Of a stretch of DNA of 64,000 nucleotides, positions 58,488 to 64,000 are shown piece after piece. Source of the stretch: Bombyx mori. Taxonomy: Eukaryota; Arthropoda; Insecta; Lepidoptera; Bombycidae. The stretch is from positions 8,680,001 through 8,744,000 of the forward strand of contig NC_085109.1 in the NCBI RefSeq assembly GCF_030269925.1, given 5' to 3'. Positions within the stretch are counted from its first letter, which is position 1; each line of letters begins with the position of its first letter. The position numbers and the translations under genes were made by a program. The notes beneath the pieces were generated by a model that made no database searches, was not told the DNA's origin, and saw nothing but the letters and a program-made list of their open reading frames with translations.

Positions 58488-58811
58488 CCTACCTAAGCTG
58501 ATAGCTTTAAGAGGCTATTTCAGCGTAACCTTAACTGGTAGGTGAGCTCACAGGGCTCAAACTGGAGTGATGCTAACACTGACCCTAGCAAGACCAGTGC
58601 TTCGCAGAATCTACCACCGGATCGGAATCGCGACCCTCTGAGAAGATCCGGTAAGAAACTCAGTGGGCTGTGTCTATGAGTTAATTCGCTCGTCGAGCCC
58701 TTCGTCGCAAGCTACGGGCTCGACGAGAACGATGACCGGTGCTTGAGGTACCTAAAAGCACCGTTACTGGATCGGCAGGATCCGAAATGAGGTATTTTGG
58801 GCGACGTTGAA
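58488..58811 (-). mobile_element. Jockey-type LINE, 5'-truncated (family A)
   Basis: The minus strand retains an intact C-terminal coding end (RRPKYLISDPADPVTVLLG, then an Arg-rich tail and stop) and the 3' UTR, with one mismatch in stem 1. Confidence 0.87.
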
Positions 58812-59167
58812 AAAAGAAAAATACGTTATATTTATTAATATAAACACGATTTTGTAGACACACTTTTGGAATTAATAGATAAAGATCAGCTCAGCGTATC
58901 TTAAACCGCTGTTTATCCGGTTCGGCGAGCGTACGTTGCGTGTGACGTGAGAAATATTCGCACCACTACAATTGTTCGTCGGGTATGCGAATGTCATGAT
59001 GCACGGTTGCGTAATGCTACAATGCACTACGGTGTGACAAGCGGCTTATTTGGACAAGTGGCTTATTCGAAAATGTATTATGAGTGAATACATTAGTCTT
59101 CTGTCCTCTTTATAAAGTGGGTAATGGTATTCATGTCTATTGGTAACTTAGCATCAGGCGGAGCCTA
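58812..59167. other. No recognised gene
   Basis: Nothing nameable seen. Confidence 0.4.
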
Positions 59168-59460
59168 TATTCTCCTTTTTGCGTCGATAATCCTCAATGC
59201 TGAGGGTTGCGGCCTTCTCTAATATCTTTCTCCTGGATTATCCTGCTCCGCTCCTGCCTATCCTCGGTTGTGTGGATGGCAAAGTGAACTGAAGTGTTGA
59301 GAGTGGAGCGTATTTCTTCCGTTCAGCGCATTGGGCGTCTGCATACCTTGCCGGCTACTAGCAGATTCTCTAAATGGTCACCTCTCTTTCTGGCAATGTC
59401 TCCAAAGAACTCGAAACTCCTCCGCGCGCAAAGTGCTGAGGTGCATCGGAATCTTGAGCC
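59168..59460 (-). mobile_element. LINE fragment with ORF2 C-terminus, second copy
   Basis: Homologous to 38138-38446 with the same 5' and 3' ends. The frame (ARRSFEFFGDIARKRGDHLE...) is broken by a deletion where the first copy has GRRPRGRS. Confidence 0.7.
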
Positions 59461-59472
59461 ATATAAGGCAAT

Positions 59473-59926
59473 AAAAGTAGTTGTGGCCTGAAGAATAAGG
59501 CGTCCATTGCATTCGCGTTGAGCAATGCACCGGTGTTCGAATCCCAGGCGGGTACCAATTTTTCTAATAAAATACGTACTTATCAAATGTTCACGATTGA
59601 CTTCCACGGTGAAGGAATAGCATCGTGTAATAAAAATCAAACCCACAAAATTATAATTTGCGTAATTACTGGTGGTAGGACCTCTTGTAAGTCTGCACGG
59701 GTAGGTACCACCACCCTGCCTATTTCTGCCGTGAAGCAGTAATGCGTTTCGGTTTGAAGGGTGGGGCAGCTGTTGTAACTATACTGAGGCCTCAGAACTC
59801 ATATCTCAGGGTGGGTGACGGTGTTTACGTTGTAGATGTCTATGGGCTCCGGTAACCACTTAGCACCAGGTAGGCTGTGAGCTCGTCCACCCATCTATGC
59901 AATAAAAATAAATAAATAAAAAGTAC
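59473..59926 (+). repeat. Bm1 SINE, full length
   Basis: Head with mutated A box (TGGCCTGAAGAATAA) and good B box (GGTGTTCGAATCCC), complete body and tail. AAAAGTA at about 59473 and 59919 is a possible target duplication. Confidence 0.92.
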
Positions 59927-60399
59927 TAATAGCTCTACACCATTGGAATCAAGATACCCGTACGTCTCAATAAGTATGACATACGAGGTACCCTCTTGTT
60001 AGAAGAGATCTGCCGGTATAAATCACACAATTTGACAAATCTCGTACCAAAGACCAATTACGGAGTATAATTTCACACGATAACGGGAAGATGGCACGCG
60101 TCCACACAAATCACATTACTGATACGAAATCTATTTTAGATTATCCTCATTTGTCAGTCGTCAGTCCCAACTGGCCCATTCATACGCTCGTGTGGGAATT
60201 GTGATGAAATTGAAAATGATCATATTTCTTTTAAAAGACACCGGGCTATTGCACAAAGATTCACCTAGTTTTCGTCGTTAACTATTCATTATTATGTGCC
60301 GTGGGAGGTTTTTTGTTGTTGGCATTGTTATGATTTTGACTGGCGCATTCCAAAGGACTTAGGCCGTTCGAAATATTGTTTATTTTTTACACCTTTTGG
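59927..60399. other. No recognised gene
   Basis: Nothing nameable seen. Confidence 0.4.
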
Positions 60400-60580
60400 A
60401 GTTTTAGTAAGGATCCCTAATTTTTTTCAAAAAATATTATAGCCTATGTCACTCCGGAATAGTATAGCTTCCAAACAGTGAGAGAATTTTTCAAATCGGT
60501 TCAGTAGTTTCGGAGCCTATTCAATACAAACAAACAAACAAATCTTTCCTCTTTATAATATTATAGTATAGAAGTATAGA
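60400..60580 (-). mobile_element. Helitron-like element, 3' truncated
   Basis: The minus strand starts TCTATACTTC at 60580 after A and shares the AAAGAGGAAAGATTTG and (GTTT)n part with 12355-12596. The CTAG end is missing. Confidence 0.5.
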
Positions 60581-60667
60581 TAATATGTCGTAGGCTACGG
60601 ATGCTTCGTATTTAAACTAAACTCCACCACTTACCAGAACTCAATGTTCTGAAAACTTTTTAATTTT

Positions 60668-60930
60668 ATTTTTATTGCTTAGGTGGGTGGATGAGCTCAC
60701 GGCCCACGTAGTGTTAAGTGGTTACCGAAGCCCATAGACATCTACAACGTGAATGCCGCCACCTACCTATCTGCCGAAACAACATGGTTTTGCAACTATG
60801 CGAGTGAGTAAGGGGATTTAAAATTACGCCGGTGATTTTTGTTACTATTATCTTCGAAAGTAGACGAGCATATGGCTCGTGGTCACCGTTGCTCATGAGT
60901 GTTAGTGATTCCTGGTACAGCCGCTGCCTT
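60668..60930 (-). repeat. Chimera of Bm1 tail and the 51869-type tail
   Basis: On the minus strand, GGCAGCGGCTGTACC (from 60930) and GAGCCATATGCTCGTCTAC are followed by unrelated sequence and then the last 110 bp of Bm1, ending at about 60668. Confidence 0.55.
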
Positions 60931-62743
60931 ATGAACTCTTTTTACACATCGTTTGAAAAATGACGCGTTACAGCATTCGAAGAATACCGCGATAAATTTT
61001 TCATTCTATTCAATTTAAGAGTTGGTATTTGATTTATTCTTGTCCTGGTGTAATGATCTAATCAGAAAGATATATGTATGTGTTAAAGTATGAATAAGCG
61101 TAACACATATTATTCGCCTTAGTTCATTTGTATACTTGTTTAATAACTATACGAACAACTAGTAAATGGTTAATAACTAGTAAATGATATCTTAATTCAT
61201 TTTATTCGAAGGTTCTATGTAAATTTTGGCGGACGTTAGCTTGGTACACGTGGACTGTGATCCCATTAATGGGTGTAATCAAGACTATGCATAAATGAAT
61301 CTCAAAGATCTTTTAGTTGTCTTGTGGACCTTAAATTGAATATGAAAATTACATTTAGGTTTGTGTTTTATGTCTCATAATTATAGTTCACGTTTTCGCG
61401 GTGATAATTTTTCATAACTTCTGTTTAAATCTGGTTTTATTGTGATTCGAATATTACATCAAAAATTTGAGCTATGAGTTGAGTAAAGATTGATGAAACC
61501 CGGAAAGGCAGTTTTATAGAAGTTGCACAGATAATATTATGTATAAAGGAATAAATAAATATTGAAACTGAAATTTAATTTGGCTGCAACCTTCTAAATA
61601 ATAGAAACAATATCAGAGACTAAAATTACTTTTATAATTGCCTTATTTTATGTTACATTTTGTACGATCTATCTCCAGCTATTTTTTAAGCTGTTAAACC
61701 AATTGCAGTTTTTATAAATGAGGCAAATAAGATAGCTTGTTTTATTTATTCTGAAAATGATTTTCTATTCTAATCAATTAACTCAATAAATTCAGAGTTA
61801 CCATTAAATTTAAAATGACTACATAGCGATCAATTAAACAGTTACACCACTTTTCAATATCTGATTTATACGGTGGTCTATTTCGCAGTGTTTAATTATA
61901 TTTGTACGAAAGAGGTCTAATCATGATTGAAAATTACAATTAGTGATATGATCAAGAATGAAATTATAATAATATTAAATTTATTAAAAGATAGCATTGA
62001 TTTATATCATTATACATATTACATTGGTTAGTTAAGTTTTGTGATAGACAAAATTGAAATTTGGCTGACACTAATTTTCATAAATTTATTATAGTTTTAT
62101 TGGACACTCAGCTATAATGAGATTAAAAAAAAATTTTAAACAAAAGCAAATCTGTTCTTTGCAATTATCAGTGAATTTAAGTTTTCTTCTTTGAAATATT
62201 TTTAAAACAGAAACATCGAAGTTCGAACAATCACGAGTTCTTGGTAACGATTTAATTTTGTAAATGTTTTAGCTACAAAGTTAAACGAGTTTATTGTAAC
62301 ATTAAAGTGGATGTAATTAAAATATTTCAATAATCAATTACTAGAATACTATGTATATTAACGAACTAAAGTCAATCAAAATACTTGTAACGAAAAATCC
62401 TAATAATAATTACCGTTTAACTTGCTCACGGCAAACCATGAAATAATCACGTATTTTGATGTATAGGATATGTGAGGCGCCTTTCACGTTGTGATTTCTT
62501 TTCGCTCTAAATACTATTTACACTAGGAGGCCTAAACTAATTCACCTATATTTACAATTTAATAAAATTTAAAGATTTCGACAGTACGCGTTTTTGTCTA
62601 GAGCTGTTATTTCTAATGTTTAAAAAGCTACCTCATTTAAAATTATATAATTTGAATTTTGAAAAATTACAACACAAAAGCGAGCACTCTCTTTAAAAAT
62701 TATTTGAAATTGTCTTTCCACAAAACAAGACAAATTGTCTTTT
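60931..62743. other. No recognised gene
   Basis: Very AT-rich; no gene or repeat recognised. Confidence 0.4.
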
Positions 62744-63168
62744 GAAGTCGTCGTGGCCTAAAGGATAAGACGTCCGGTGCATTCGTATCTAGAGATGCAC
62801 TGGTGTTCGAATCCCGCAGACGGGTACCAATTTTTATAATGAGATACGTACTTAACCAATGTTCACGATTGATTTCCACGGTGAAGGAACATCGTGTAAT
62901 AAAAATCAAACTCGCAAAATTATATTTTACGTAATTGTTGGTGGTATAGGACCTCTTGTGAGTCCGCACGGGTAGGCCTTGCCTATTTCTGCCGTGAAGC
63001 AGTAATGCGTTTCGGTTTGAAGGTTGGGGCAGCCGTTGTAAACATACCTTAGAAATTATAACTCAAGGTGGGTGGCGCATTTACGTTGTATGTCTATGTG
63101 TTCCAGTAACCATTTAACACCAGGTGGGCCAACTCGTCCACCCATCTAAGCAATAAAAAAAAAAACAA
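62744..63168 (+). repeat. Bm1 SINE, nearly full length
   Basis: Head (GGCCTAAAGGATAAGACG; B box GGTGTTCGAATCCC), linker, and body with small deletions in the 'ggtaccaccaccctgcc' and 'gagacc' regions; long A tail. Confidence 0.92.
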
Positions 63169-64000
63169 TATCAATTAAGAAAAGCTTGACTGTAAGACTC
63201 GTGCGTAACCGATGTAACGTGGCGAGGTATTTCAAAATCGCCTGTAAACGATTAGGTTTGTAATAATCTGTAACGGCAATTAGACGGTCGGGTGACGCAA
63301 TACAGCAATTTTTCGCGATTTCTTACGCCGATGGGAGTTTCGAACTTATTGTTTAAAATCACGACAGTATCGAACGAAATTGTTTTATGGACACTTGCAT
63401 GCAGAAAATTGATTATCATACCACTGTTGAGGTGGTAAGAGTGTCGTCATTGTTTTTTGCTTTAATAAGTCATATGTTTCGATTTGAAGAGCTGAACCAC
63501 TGTTGTACAAACAGGTGGCTGTAATGACGTGCTTTCTTCGTCGTGCAATTCTCCGTGGAGAATTCAAATAAGTATTTTCTTAAAAAAAATAGTAGCTGAT
63601 TGGGGGATTTCGATAATGGTATAATCGCTTCTTTTGCTCCGAGTTCACAAGGCGTCTTATCAGATTCATCTTTCACGACGAGATGATTGTGTTTTTTTTT
63701 ATCACACATGATATGTCGATTTATGTCACATCTTGCGTCTGTGGAACTAACTAATCTCCTCGGTCTTCTTCCCCGACGTTACGGCACGATAAAAGATTTA
63801 TTTTTAGTAGGCAGCGGCTTGGGTGTACCTCTGGAATTGTCAATGACCTTGACCTACGATACTCACTAACTACCAAATGAGCCGAAGTTTTCGTTTGAGG
63901 TCGACACTGACCAAAATAGGTCAGACGTGTTTGAGTAGATACTATTGTCAACACAAAAACGCAAAAAAAAAGGTTGATACATTTATCATTAATGTTCACG
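63169..64000. other. No recognised gene; old tail relic near 63808
   Basis: 63808-63885 (GGCAGCGGCTTGGGTGTACC) resembles the start of the 51869-type tail. The short ORFs around 63400-64000 show no motif. Confidence 0.35.

Noticed and set aside
12671..62815. B-box motifs GGTTCGAATCC as tRNA genes
   Set aside because: They are the heads of Bm1 SINEs; the flanking sequence continues into the Bm1 linker and body.
1..64000. CRISPR arrays, operons or other prokaryotic systems
   Set aside because: No spaced direct-repeat array, no ribosome-binding-site organisation; the content is clearly lepidopteran.

Overview
The window looks like genomic DNA of the domestic silkworm (Bombyx mori) or a very close relative. 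The AT-rich background is seeded with more than twenty copies and fragments of the silkworm SINE Bm1: a tRNA-like head with a Pol III B box, a conserved body and an (A)n-type tail, in both orientations. It also holds lepidopteran non-autonomous Helitrons and several LINE families. No prokaryotic or viral gene organisation is visible.

The only long, clearly intact genes belong to one complete jockey-clade non-LTR retrotransposon at 16583-21749 (+). It has an AUG-free structured leader, ORF1 (gag-like, three zinc knuckles), ORF2 (AP endonuclease plus reverse transcriptase), a folded 3' UTR and a 21-A tail. It sits inside a Bm1 SINE, and a perfect 9-bp target duplication (GCATTTACG) brackets it. 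5'-truncated relatives lie at 6849, 15658(-), 28760, 37558(-), 47788(-), 56378 and 58488(-). A sister family is at 8131 and 33475(-).

Host coding sequence is sparse. Two short minus-strand segments (24709-24781 and 55870-55921) have good splice signals on both sides and look like internal exons, so much of the window may be intron of a minus-strand gene. A third candidate (48485-48587) is weaker. Everything else recognisable is mobile DNA: three copies of one Helitron family (2750, 22938, 29608), another Helitron at 577, a head-to-tail pair of a third type at 12162-12596, a mariner-derived MITE with a transposase relic (23821-24090), RTE-type LINE ends (50590, 55008), other LINE C-terminal fragments (10720, 38138, 59168) and ultra-short LINE tails with clean target duplications (7687, 40557, 30281).

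The most interesting signals are in the jockey element. Its 3' UTR has two interleaved stems that predict an H-type pseudoknot, with a compensatory pair change in the sister family. A perfect 16-bp palindrome contains the ORF1 stop codon and abuts the ORF2 start codon. Several Bm1 copies also have unusual structure: recurrent head-less forms, a foreign tRNA head, an inverted composite, and chimeras with the tail of another family. All family names rest on recognition from sequence; no database search was possible.
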